Source: Anaerolinea sp. (GTDB lineage: Bacteria; Chloroflexota; Anaerolineae; Anaerolineales; Anaerolineaceae). Taken from it: a DNA stretch of 10,000 nt. Location of the stretch: contig JAIWNK010000048.1 in assembly GCA_020216845.1 (NCBI GenBank), positions 1 to 10,000 on the forward strand, read 5' to 3'. Below are positions 1 to 7,366 of the stretch, piece after piece (the first letter of the stretch is position 1; every line of letters begins with the position of its first letter). The position numbers were made by a program, and so were the translations under genes. The notes under the pieces are model-generated. The model saw nothing but the letters and a program-made list of their open reading frames with translations. It had not been told where the DNA came from and did no database searches.

Positions 1-345
1 CATGATGAACACACCAACGTTGATGACGCCAAACGGCTCAGGATCATGTGCGTTGGGGTTGATCTGCGAGCCATCCGCCGCCAGCAGGGAATGCAGCGGC
101 AGCTGCGGGGCAGGCGGCAGGTGAGCCGTGAGGGGCTGATCCAGCGGGACGGCGCAGCGCAAGGTCGGCGCATGTTGAACAACCTGCGCCACACGGCTGC
201 GCAAGGCGTCGAGCTCTTCGGCCAATTCGGCCAGGCAGCGGCGGGCGAGCTCCACCCGCTCCAGGCGCTCACGCGCAACGCGCGGGGCCAATTGACCCAT
301 CTCGCGGATTTGGAGCTGAATTTGCGCAAAATTGACCGGGGACAT
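1..345 (-). CDS. nurA: NurA-domain DNA repair nuclease, N-terminal 115 residues (partial)
   Basis: This gene is read on the minus strand from ATG at 345 and is cut by the left edge after 115 codons, so only the N-terminus is visible. NurA proteins are Mn-dependent nucleases that in archaea work with the HerA ATPase in resecting DNA double-strand breaks; several bacterial phyla carry homologues. Residues 1-60 form an Arg/Glu/Leu-rich helical segment, probably a coiled coil. A proline-rich stretch (about 72-84) follows, then LLAADGSQINP at 88-98. The DGS there (Asp91) matches NurA motif I, where the Asp binds metal, and is followed by a typical INVG at 108-111. The start is supported by GGAAAGG at 352-358 with AAAGG 6 nt upstream, and by a promoter 35 bp upstream. 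It is divergent from the composite signalling gene and polA. No HerA partner is visible here. The family call rests on one motif and its surroundings. Confidence 0.78.
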   Translation of the reverse strand, partial: MSPVNFAQIQLQIREMGQLAPRVARERLERVELARRCLAELAEELDALRSRVAQVVQHAPTLRCAVPLDQPLTAHLPPAPQLPLHSLLAADGSQINPNAHDPEPFGVINVGVFIM

Positions 346-351
346 TGCCTG

Positions 352-358
352 CCTTTCC
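352..358 (-). promoter_or_regulatory. Ribosome binding site of the NurA gene
   Basis: GGAAAGG on the minus strand; its AAAGG core ends 6 nt before the ATG at 345. It supports that codon as the start. Confidence 0.5.
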
Positions 359-379
359 GCAGAAAAATGGAACATTTGT

Positions 380-408
380 ATTATGATGGCATTCATGGCA
401 ATTGTCAA
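380..408 (-). promoter_or_regulatory. Sigma-70-type promoter of the NurA gene
   Basis: On the minus strand a consensus -35 box TTGACA (403-408) is followed after exactly 17 bp by CATAAT (380-385), a five-of-six match to the -10 box. Transcription would begin near 373, giving a leader of about 28 nt that contains the Shine-Dalgarno sequence for the start at 345. This is the best-matching promoter in the window. It is called from sequence alone. Confidence 0.72.
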
Positions 409-412
409 GGTG

Positions 413-462
413 GGCATGACGGTCTTCAACCCAGCCTCGCCCACCTCATCCCCCGTCATGCC
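413..462. repeat. 10-bp inverted repeat in the divergent control region
   Basis: GGCATGACGG (413-422) and its perfect reverse complement CCGTCATGCC (453-462) flank 30 bp. A second pair, AGGTGGGC (408-415) and GCCCACCT (439-446), overlaps the left arm, so the two stems would exclude each other. The repeat lies between the -35 box of the NurA promoter and the promoter of the 531 gene. It could be an operator for a regulator controlling both directions. The 30-bp spacer is long for a simple dimer site, and chance cannot be excluded in GC-rich DNA. Confidence 0.4.
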
Positions 463-495
463 TCCCTCGGCGCAGCATTTCACCCTCAAATGCAC

Positions 496-524
496 TTGCT
501 TGCAACCGACGGGCGTGATATAGT
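496..524 (+). promoter_or_regulatory. Promoter of the 531-7364 operon, predicting a leaderless mRNA
   Basis: TTGCTT (496-501) and TATAGT (519-524) are separated by 17 bp. The -10 box ends 6 bp before the GTG at 531, so the expected transcription start falls on or next to the start codon. No Shine-Dalgarno sequence lies before the GTG (the preceding bases are TTTTAAC), which fits a leaderless transcript. A less likely -35, TTGCAA at 500-505, would leave only 13 bp of spacer. Confidence 0.55.
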
Positions 525-530
525 TTTAAC

Positions 531-2261
531 GTGCCCAAAAATATCCTCGTCGCTTCTCCACACCCCACCTTCGGCGAGCTGCTGCGGCTCAGCCTGGAGG
601 AATGTTGTGCCTATTACGTGCGTCTCGTGCAATCCTGCAAAGAAATTGAAGACATCAGTCAGCGCATGAACTTCGACCTGGCATTGCTTGATGCTGAGCT
701 AAGCGATCAGCCCTTCCCCGAAACGGTGCAACGATTAATGGAGCGCTTCCCCAATCTAAAGCTGATCGTCTTCCCGCCCGAAAACAACCCCCAACACCCC
801 GATATGGCCGGGCTGCGCCCACACGCTTACATGAACAAACCCTTCTACCTGCCCGACCTTGTGGAAGTGATTGAAAGTTTGTTGTCCGTTCCCAGCGCCC
901 CTGCGTCAGCGATGCTTGCGCCCCCAACGCCTGCCCCGGCCTGGTTGCAAGATGTGAACACCGCTGCGCAACACCTCACCCGCCTGCTGCTGGAATCTTC
1001 TGCACAGGCCGCCCTGATCACGCGCCGGACCGAAATTTGGGCCTATGCCGGGCACCTCGATCAGCCTACCGCCCAGGAAATTGCCACCGTGATGGGCCGT
1101 GCCTGGGATAAATATGCCCAAACGGACCTGGCGCGCTTTGTGCGCCTGGAAAACGGCGGCGAGTTCCTCGTCTATGCCACATCGCTGATTGGGGAGATGG
1201 TGTTGGCCATGGTCTACGATGTCTCCATGCCGCTGACGCGCATCCGCTCACAAGCCAGCAAACTGGCGCGCGCCCTGGCAAGTGCCACCAACACCGCCCC
1301 GCAGCTTCCGCAGCCCGAAGAAGCCGTCTCGCCGACAGCGCCTGAGGAAGAGGAAATGGAAGGCCCCGATCTGAGCGAGCAAGAACGCCTTGATATTCTT
1401 GCCATGCTCTCCGACATGCCTTCGCCCGACCCCGAGCCGAACAGCGAGGCAGCCCTCTGGCAAACCGAAATATTTTCGCTCCCCGCAACGAGCGAGGCCA
1501 TCGCCGAGCCGCCAACCGCAGCACAGGCAAGCGAACAGGAAGTGGTGTCGCTTGTCGTCGAACAAGAGCCTAGCACAGAGACGCGCCCCGCTCAGGCAAG
1601 CGAACAGGAAGTAGTGTCGCTTGTCGTTGAAGAAGAGCCCAGCACAGAGACGCGCCCCGCTCAGGCAAGTGAACAGGAAGTGGTGTCGTTTGTTGTTGAA
1701 GAAGAGCCCTGCGCCGAGACGCAACCCGCCCAGGCAACCTTGCTGGAAGAAACCCGCCCGATTGTGCGGCAACCCGTCAGCGAGGCGCTGCCGCTTGCGC
1801 TGAACGACCTCGACCCGGCGGCGCCCGGCTTGAGCTACCTGGCCTACACCTGCATTCTGTTGCCGCGCTTTAGCGAACACTTCCTAACCGGCGAGCTAGC
1901 CGCCCAACTCGGCCAATGGCTGCCGGAGCTGTGCGTTGCGTTTGGCTGGCGGCTGGAAGGCATCGCCATCCGCCCAGAATATTTGCAGTGGACGTTGCGC
2001 GTCCCGCCGGCAGTTTCTCCCGGCGCATTGGTGCGCACCTTACGTCAACAAACCTCGCAGCGCGTTTTTCATGCCTTTCCACACCTCAAGAACCCCGCCG
2101 AAGATTTTTGGGCGCCCGGCTATCTCATCGTGAGCGGGGCACAACCCCCCGCTGCGGACCTGCTGCGCGAATACATGGAGCAAACTCGCCGCCGTCAGGG
2201 AAAGGCCACCCGAAAATCAAGAAAAGAGTCTGTTCATGCCTCCCGTTCTGTTTCTGATTGA
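531..2261 (+). CDS. Composite protein: degenerate receiver + roadblock-like + repeat linker + inactive TnpA (Y1 transposase)-like domain
   Basis: A 576-residue cytoplasmic protein with four regions. Residues 4-118 have a response-regulator receiver fold: Asp54 (in ALLDAEL) and Lys103 (in MNKPF) fit the phosphoacceptor and conserved Lys. The paired acidic residues after strand 1 are Ser9-Pro10, and the Thr/Ser site is Pro82, so normal phosphorylation is doubtful. Residues about 137-251 resemble roadblock/LC7 domains. Residues 252-433 are an acidic, Pro-rich linker with three 23-residue repeats at 332-400. Residues 434-552 resemble IS200/IS605 TnpA: LTGEL at 452-456, VPP at 491-493, FWAPGY at 526-531, and REYMEQT at 546-552, where Tyr548 aligns with the catalytic Tyr. 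The HUH motif position reads Tyr484-Leu485-Gln486, so the metal-binding histidines are missing. A basic tail (553-566) follows. The GTG start is chosen because it begins the first receiver strand and follows a promoter directly. It overlaps polA by 26 bp. Probably a non-catalytic DNA-binding or regulatory protein; function unknown. Confidence 0.82.
   Translation: MPKNILVASPHPTFGELLRLSLEECCAYYVRLVQSCKEIEDISQRMNFDLALLDAELSDQPFPETVQRLMERFPNLKLIVFPPENNPQHPDMAGLRPHAYMNKPFYLPDLVEVIESLLSVPSAPASAMLAPPTPAPAWLQDVNTAAQHLTRLLLESSAQAALITRRTEIWAYAGHLDQPTAQEIATVMGRAWDKYAQTDLARFVRLENGGEFLVYATSLIGEMVLAMVYDVSMPLTRIRSQASKLARALASATNTAPQLPQPEEAVSPTAPEEEEMEGPDLSEQERLDILAMLSDMPSPDPEPNSEAALWQTEIFSLPATSEAIAEPPTAAQASEQEVVSLVVEQEPSTETRPAQASEQEVVSLVVEEEPSTETRPAQASEQEVVSFVVEEEPCAETQPAQATLLEETRPIVRQPVSEALPLALNDLDPAAPGLSYLAYTCILLPRFSEHFLTGELAAQLGQWLPELCVAFGWRLEGIAIRPEYLQWTLRVPPAVSPGALVRTLRQQTSQRVFHAFPHLKNPAEDFWAPGYLIVSGAQPPAADLLREYMEQTRRRQGKATRKSRKESVHASRSVSD
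1524..1730 (+). repeat. Three tandem 69-bp in-frame repeats
   Basis: Three units, 1524-1592, 1593-1661 and 1662-1730, each encode 23 residues of the pattern QASEQEVVSLVVE followed by EPSTETRPA. Units 1 and 2 differ at only 4 of 69 positions by my count. Unit 3 is more diverged (SFVVE, EPCAETQPA). The repeats lie in the acidic linker between the roadblock-like and TnpA-like domains. The near-identity of the first two units points to recent duplication, so copy number may vary between strains. Confidence 0.93.
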
Positions 2262-5025
2262 TGGCCACGCCCTGGCCTACCGCGCCTATTATGCCCTGAC
2301 CGCCGGCGGCAGCCAACGCCTGACGACCAGCAAGGGCGAACCAACCGCTGGCATCTATGGCTTTGCCAGCGTGCTGCTACGCCTGTTGGAACAGGAGCAC
2401 CCCGAATATCTCGCCGTCGCTTTTGACACCGGCAAAACCTTTCGCAACGAACTCTACCCCGAATATAAGGCGACGCGCGCCAAAATGCCGGATGACCTGC
2501 GCCCACAAATCGAGCACATTCGTCGCCTGGTAGATGCTTTTGGCATTCCGCGCCTGGAAGTGGAAGGCGTCGAGGCGGATGATGTGCTTGGCAGCATTGC
2601 CCAACAAGCCGTACAACATGGCCTGGGCGTTAAAATCATCACCGGCGACCGCGACTTGCTACAATTGGTCAACGCCCGCGTGATCATCAACCTGGCTGGC
2701 AGCAAACTGGCCGAAGCGCGTGACTTTACGCCCGAAACGGTTGTCGAAGTGCTGGGCGTACGCCCCGAACAAGTTGTGGATTACAAAGCACTGGTCGGCG
2801 ACACCTCGGATAACATCCCCGGTGTCAGCGGGGTGGGCGAAAAAACCGCCGTGCAGCTGCTGCAACAATACCCCACCCTGGATGCGATTTACGCCAACCT
2901 GGAGGCGTTGACGCCGCGCGTGCGCACCCGCCTGGAGGCCGGGCGGGAATCAGCTTATCTCAGCCGCAGATTGGCAACCATCCGCACCGACGTGCCGCTT
3001 TCACTGGAAATTGAACGCGCCCGCACCACGCACCTCAACTTTTCCGCTGCCGAGGCCATCTTCCACGAGCTGGAATTTCGCACCCTGTTGCGCCGCTTAC
3101 AAACCATCGCCGCACAATTCAACGAGCAAGCGCCCACCCCCACCCAACAGCTCAGCCTGTTTGGCGAGCCGCTGCGCCGCCTGGGGCAGCCGCCGCGCCC
3201 CGACCTGCGCACGCGCATCGTCACCACGCCGGACGAACTCTCTGCCCTGGTGCAGGCGCTGGAGACCGCAGAATGGATCGCGCTGGATACGGAAACGACT
3301 GACACCGACCCGATGAAAGCCGCCCTGGTTGGCATTTCGCTGGCCATCTCGCCCGATGAAGGCTGGTATATCCCCGTCGGTCACACCACCCTGGAAGCCT
3401 CACAACTACCGCTCGAAGAGGTGCTGGCCGCCCTCCGCCCGGCATTGACCCATGCACAGCAACCCAAGCTCGGCCAAAACCTCAAATATGATTGCATCGT
3501 GCTGGCACAGCACGGCTTGGACGTGACTCCGTTGGCCTTTGACACGATGATTGCCCAATGGCTGATCAACCCCGATGCCCGCCTGGGCCTGAAAGACATG
3601 GCCGAAGATTGGCTCGGCATGGAGATGACGCACATCGAAGCGCTGATTGGCAAGGGCAAGAATCAGCGCAAAATGAGCGAAGTGCCCATTGACGAAGTCG
3701 CCCCCTACGCCGCCGCAGATGCTGCCGTGCCACTGCGCCTGCGTCCGCTGCTGCAAGAGCGCTTGCAAGCCCTTCAGGCAGACCGGCTGTTGCATGAGAT
3801 TGAAATGCCACTTGTGCCGGTTCTGGCGCAAATGGAACGCACCGGCATCCGCCTGGACGTGCCTTTCCTGGAGCAAATGTCCGGCGAGCTGAGTGAGCGG
3901 CTGAACGGGCTGGAGCAGGATATTTATCGGACTGCGGGCACAACCTTCAACATCAACTCGACCCAACAGCTTTCAGACGTGTTGTTCAAGCGCCTGGGGC
4001 TTGAGCCGCCCGACCGCAAGAAGCGCACCGCTAGCGGCCATTTTTCCACCTCCGCCGATGTGCTCGAAGAGCTGCGCGGGCAACACGCCATCCTCGACCT
4101 GTTGCTGGAATACCGCGAGCTGACCAAGCTCAAATCCACCTATGTGGATGCGCTGCCGCGTCAGGTCAACCCCAAGAGCGGGCGAGTACACACCTCCTAC
4201 AACCAAACCGGCTCGGTCACCGGACGATTGGCCTCTGCCAACCCCAACCTGCAAAACATCCCCATCCGCAGCGAGCTAGGGCAGCAAGTGCGGCGGGCCT
4301 TCATCGCTGCTCCGGGCCATCAGTTGCTGTCGGTAGATTATTCACAGATTGAATTGCGCATTGTCGCTGCCATGTCGGGCGACGCGGCCATGATTGCCGC
4401 CTTCCAGGCCGGTCAAGATATTCACGCCGCAACCGCAGCCGCCATTTATGGCATTCCACTGGAGCAAGTGAGCAAAGAACAGCGCCGCCATGCCAAGGCG
4501 ATCAACTTTGGGCTAATTTATGGCATGAGCGCTTTCGGGCTGAGCCGCTCCACCGACCTGACCCTGGCCGAGGCGGAACGCTTCGTCAAGGCCTACTTCG
4601 AGCGCTTCCCCGGCGTAAAAGAATACCTGGATGGCATCCGGCGCCTGGCTGCACGGCAAGGCTATGTCGAAACGCTGCTGGGACGGCGGCGCTACTTCCC
4701 CAACCTGCAATCGAATGCCAACCCGGCCTTGCGCGCCCGCGAAGAGCGCGAAGCAATCAATGCCCCCATCCAAGGCACAGCTGCTGACCTGCTCAAAATT
4801 GCCATGATTCGCCTGCCCGCTGCACTGCAAGCCGCCGGATTGCAGGCCAACCTGCTCTTACAAGTCCATGATGAGCTGGTGTTGGAGTGCAAAGACAACG
4901 AAATTGAGGCCACAGCTGACGTTGTTCAGGATATAATGGAGAAGGTCTATTCTTTGGCCGTGCCACTCCTCAGTGAGGCCCGCTTTGGACCCAACTGGGG
5001 CGAAATGCAGCCCATTAAACGTTAA
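2236..5025 (+). CDS. polA: DNA polymerase I, with 5'-3' and 3'-5' exonuclease domains
   Basis: A 929-residue family A polymerase, matching the usual length (E. coli 928). It fills gaps and removes RNA primers in replication and repair. The 5'-3' nuclease (about 1-295) shows LIDGHALAYRAY with Asp9, EADD at 113-116, GDRDLL at 137-142 and GDTSDNIPG at 188-196. The proofreading domain (about 325-510) keeps all three exo motifs: Asp351/Glu353 in DTETT, Asp419 in NLKYD, and Tyr491/Asp495 in YAAAD. The polymerase domain (about 515-929) has motif A DYSQIELR (Asp701, Glu706), motif B with Arg750, Lys754, Phe758 and Tyr762, and motif C QVHDE (Asp879). Phe758 matches the E. coli-type residue that discriminates against dideoxynucleotides. 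The ATG lies inside the 3' end of the preceding gene (26-bp overlap), with only a weak purine-rich stretch (AAAAGAG, 2222-2228) upstream, so translational coupling is likely. Proofreading residues are intact, unlike in Taq polymerase. Confidence 0.98.
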   Translation: MPPVLFLIDGHALAYRAYYALTAGGSQRLTTSKGEPTAGIYGFASVLLRLLEQEHPEYLAVAFDTGKTFRNELYPEYKATRAKMPDDLRPQIEHIRRLVDAFGIPRLEVEGVEADDVLGSIAQQAVQHGLGVKIITGDRDLLQLVNARVIINLAGSKLAEARDFTPETVVEVLGVRPEQVVDYKALVGDTSDNIPGVSGVGEKTAVQLLQQYPTLDAIYANLEALTPRVRTRLEAGRESAYLSRRLATIRTDVPLSLEIERARTTHLNFSAAEAIFHELEFRTLLRRLQTIAAQFNEQAPTPTQQLSLFGEPLRRLGQPPRPDLRTRIVTTPDELSALVQALETAEWIALDTETTDTDPMKAALVGISLAISPDEGWYIPVGHTTLEASQLPLEEVLAALRPALTHAQQPKLGQNLKYDCIVLAQHGLDVTPLAFDTMIAQWLINPDARLGLKDMAEDWLGMEMTHIEALIGKGKNQRKMSEVPIDEVAPYAAADAAVPLRLRPLLQERLQALQADRLLHEIEMPLVPVLAQMERTGIRLDVPFLEQMSGELSERLNGLEQDIYRTAGTTFNINSTQQLSDVLFKRLGLEPPDRKKRTASGHFSTSADVLEELRGQHAILDLLLEYRELTKLKSTYVDALPRQVNPKSGRVHTSYNQTGSVTGRLASANPNLQNIPIRSELGQQVRRAFIAAPGHQLLSVDYSQIELRIVAAMSGDAAMIAAFQAGQDIHAATAAAIYGIPLEQVSKEQRRHAKAINFGLIYGMSAFGLSRSTDLTLAEAERFVKAYFERFPGVKEYLDGIRRLAARQGYVETLLGRRRYFPNLQSNANPALRAREEREAINAPIQGTAADLLKIAMIRLPAALQAAGLQANLLLQVHDELVLECKDNEIEATADVVQDIMEKVYSLAVPLLSEARFGPNWGEMQPIKR

Positions 5026-5029
5026 CTCC

Positions 5030-5034
5030 AAAGG
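5030..5034 (+). promoter_or_regulatory. Ribosome binding site of the TPR gene
   Basis: AAAGG, 8 nt before the ATG at 5043, in the 17-bp gap after polA. It fixes the start of the downstream gene and fits operon-internal translation by a Shine-Dalgarno mechanism. Confidence 0.55.
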
Positions 5035-5042
5035 CAGAAAGT

Positions 5043-7364
5043 ATGTCAGGTAATCAAGAAGCATTCCAAAAAGCGATGAATCAGGGCAATTCCAGCGCCT
5101 GGGATCAGGCCTGGGAACAGGCGAGTCGCTACTATCGCCTGGCATTGGAAGAATTCCCCGACAACGTGCAAGCGCTCACCAACCTGGGGCTGGCGTTGTT
5201 GGAAATGCGCGAATACAACGATGCTCTGCAATATTATCAAAAAGCAGCCAAACTGGCGCCCGAAGACCCTGTTCCGGTGGATAAGATGGCGCGCATCTTT
5301 GAGCGGCAAGGACGGGTGGATTTGGCCGTGCGGGCCAGCATTCAGGCAGCTGAGTTATTCCTGCGCGCTCGCGATGTGGAGAAAGCGATTCAAAACTGGA
5401 ATCAGGTGCTGAGTATGCAACCTGAGAACATTCCAGCCCGCTCGCGCCTGGCCACCGTCTATGAGAAAACTGGGCGGAAAGCCGAAGCGGTGACACAATA
5501 TCTGGCCATGGCCAGCATCTTACAAAGCGCCGGCGACCGCGCCAAGGCGGCACAATTGGTGCAATATGCCTTACAGTTAATGCCCGACAGCGTGGATGCC
5601 AACGCCGCACAATCCTTGTTGCAATCCAACCTGCCGCTGCCCAAACCGCCGCGCCCGCGCGGCGGCACCGGCCCCATGCGCATGGCGGAAGTGCGACAGT
5701 TGCAAGCCCCGGTTGAAGAAACTGCCCCGCCGACCCCAGACCCCATCACGGAGGCCAAACAAAACGCCCTGGTGGAAATTGCTGCCCTGTTATTCGAGCA
5801 AGAAGATGACCCCCCTATCAGCGGCTCGATAGGACGGCGTGGCATCAGCAGCCTGACGCGCGGCACAGGTGGACTGACGATGGGCCAAAACGACCGTAGC
5901 AAGGTGTTGTTGCACCTCAGTCAGGTGATTGATTCGCAATCGCACGGTCAGGACGCTCAGGCAGCCGAAGAATTGGAACGCGCCGTCAATACCGGCCTGA
6001 ACAAAGCCGCTGCACTGTTTGACCTGGGCTTGCTCCTGGTCGAGCGCGACCCGCAAAAAGCACTGCGTTACCTGCAAATGGCCATCAAACACCCAACGTA
6101 TGCCCTGGCCTGCAACCTGCTGATTGGCAGCATTCACGAGTCAAACCAAAATTATCGCGAGGCGGCCATTGCTTACCTGCAAGCCCTGCGGTTGGCCGAT
6201 GCGGCAGCCATTGATTCCAAGCTGGCCGATGAGGTCAGTCAGCTGTATGAACCGATCATTGACGCCCAAAACCGCGAAACGGACGAAGAAAATTTCAAGA
6301 AAATCTGTCGCGCTGTCGCGGAACAAGTTGTGCGCCCGGATTGGAAGCGCTACCTGCAAACTGCCCGACAGCAATTGCCCATACAACCCGAGGGCAACCC
6401 GCCGCTGCCACTGGCAGAAATGCTGCTAGAATCGCACAGCGGACAGGTTGTTGAATCGCTGGCCAATGTGCGCCGCCTGGCTGCCAAGGGCAAACTCAGC
6501 TCCGCCATGGAAGAGGCCTTCCACGCCCTGCAATATGCCCCCACCTACCTGCCGCTGCACATCCAAATCGGCGAGCTGCTGGCCCAAGAGGGACGCCTGC
6601 CCGAGGCTGTGCAAAAGTTCATATTGGTGGCGCAGCTCTACAGCCTGCGCGGCGAAACCACACAGGCCATCCGCCTGCTGGAACGCGTTTTGCAGCTTGC
6701 CCCCATGGACCTGAACGTGCGCAATCAACTCATCGAGCTGTTGACTGCACAAGGGCGCGTGGACGAGGCCATCCAACAATACATAGACCTTGCCAGCATC
6801 TATTACAGCCTGGCCGAACTAACCCTGGCGCGCGAAACCTATGTGGCAGCATTGCGCCTGGCGCAAGAATCCAACACGAGCCGCGAATGGCCGGTGAAGA
6901 TTTTGACGCAAATTGCTGATATTGACATGCAGCGCATTGACCTGCGTCAGGCCTATCGCATCTTCGAGCAGCTGCGCACACTGGAGCCCGAAAACAGCGA
7001 GCACCGCCGCCACCTGATTGACCTGAGCTTTCGCACCGGACAAGACTCGGTTGCAACAACTGAGCTGGATGGCTACCTGGCCGTCATGGAAAATGCTGGC
7101 AAACGTGCCGAGGCCATTCAATTCGTCTCAGATTTGATCAACGAATACCCCGAACGGCTGGAATTGCGCAAACGCCTGGCCGATATGTATGTGCGCAGCG
7201 GCGAGATCGAAAAAGCCGTGGTTGAACTAGATAACCTGGCCGACATGCTCATGTCGCGCGGCAACCGCGCCGCGGCCATCGCCATCGTACAGGCGGTCAT
7301 CAGCCTCAACCCGCCCAACGTGCAAGAATATCGCACGGTGCTGAAAGAGCTGCGCGGCGGTTGA
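5043..7364 (+). CDS. Large tetratricopeptide-repeat (TPR) protein
   Basis: A 773-residue protein made mainly of TPR helix pairs, which serve as scaffolds for protein-protein contacts. No signal peptide or membrane segment is seen, so it is probably cytoplasmic. Clear TPR-like units occur at about 27-73 (NLGLALLEMREYNDALQYYQKAAKLAP), 75-110, 112-180, 320-385 and more or less continuously from 468 to 765 (for example LHIQIGELLAQEGRLPEAV at 505-523). A non-repeat linker rich in Pro, Gly and Arg (about 195-282, with a Pro/Arg cluster at 198-206 and a Gly-rich stretch at 273-282) separates an N-terminal and a C-terminal superhelix. No catalytic domain is recognised. It follows polA by 17 bp with a good ribosome binding site, so it is probably cotranscribed with polA and the composite gene. 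Its partner is unknown; a role with either upstream product is inference from position. The gene ends 2 bp from the convergent dehydrogenase gene. Confidence 0.9.
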   Translation: MSGNQEAFQKAMNQGNSSAWDQAWEQASRYYRLALEEFPDNVQALTNLGLALLEMREYNDALQYYQKAAKLAPEDPVPVDKMARIFERQGRVDLAVRASIQAAELFLRARDVEKAIQNWNQVLSMQPENIPARSRLATVYEKTGRKAEAVTQYLAMASILQSAGDRAKAAQLVQYALQLMPDSVDANAAQSLLQSNLPLPKPPRPRGGTGPMRMAEVRQLQAPVEETAPPTPDPITEAKQNALVEIAALLFEQEDDPPISGSIGRRGISSLTRGTGGLTMGQNDRSKVLLHLSQVIDSQSHGQDAQAAEELERAVNTGLNKAAALFDLGLLLVERDPQKALRYLQMAIKHPTYALACNLLIGSIHESNQNYREAAIAYLQALRLADAAAIDSKLADEVSQLYEPIIDAQNRETDEENFKKICRAVAEQVVRPDWKRYLQTARQQLPIQPEGNPPLPLAEMLLESHSGQVVESLANVRRLAAKGKLSSAMEEAFHALQYAPTYLPLHIQIGELLAQEGRLPEAVQKFILVAQLYSLRGETTQAIRLLERVLQLAPMDLNVRNQLIELLTAQGRVDEAIQQYIDLASIYYSLAELTLARETYVAALRLAQESNTSREWPVKILTQIADIDMQRIDLRQAYRIFEQLRTLEPENSEHRRHLIDLSFRTGQDSVATTELDGYLAVMENAGKRAEAIQFVSDLINEYPERLELRKRLADMYVRSGEIEKAVVELDNLADMLMSRGNRAAAIAIVQAVISLNPPNVQEYRTVLKELRGG

Positions 7365-7366
7365 TT

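Noticed and set aside
332..523. A 63-codon plus-strand open frame in the divergent region
   Set aside because: It covers the promoters and the inverted repeat, has no convincing ribosome binding site, and its composition is like a chance frame in GC-rich DNA.
46..669. A 207-codon plus-strand open frame across the left control region
   Set aside because: It runs antisense through the NurA N-terminus, across both promoters and out of frame into the composite gene. The peptide has no recognisable domain, and both genes it overlaps are better supported.
1248..1880. A 210-codon minus-strand open frame opposite the composite gene
   Set aside because: It is a shadow caused by high GC content and by the tandem repeats, which appear in it as a repeated antisense peptide. 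No family features.
1830..2186. An active IS200/IS605 insertion sequence
   Set aside because: The HUH histidines are missing, the domain is embedded in a longer protein, and no TnpB gene or element-end hairpins are seen around it.
3406..3966. A 186-codon minus-strand frame opposite polA
   Set aside because: It lies wholly within the proofreading and polymerase domains of an intact polA and shows no domain of its own.
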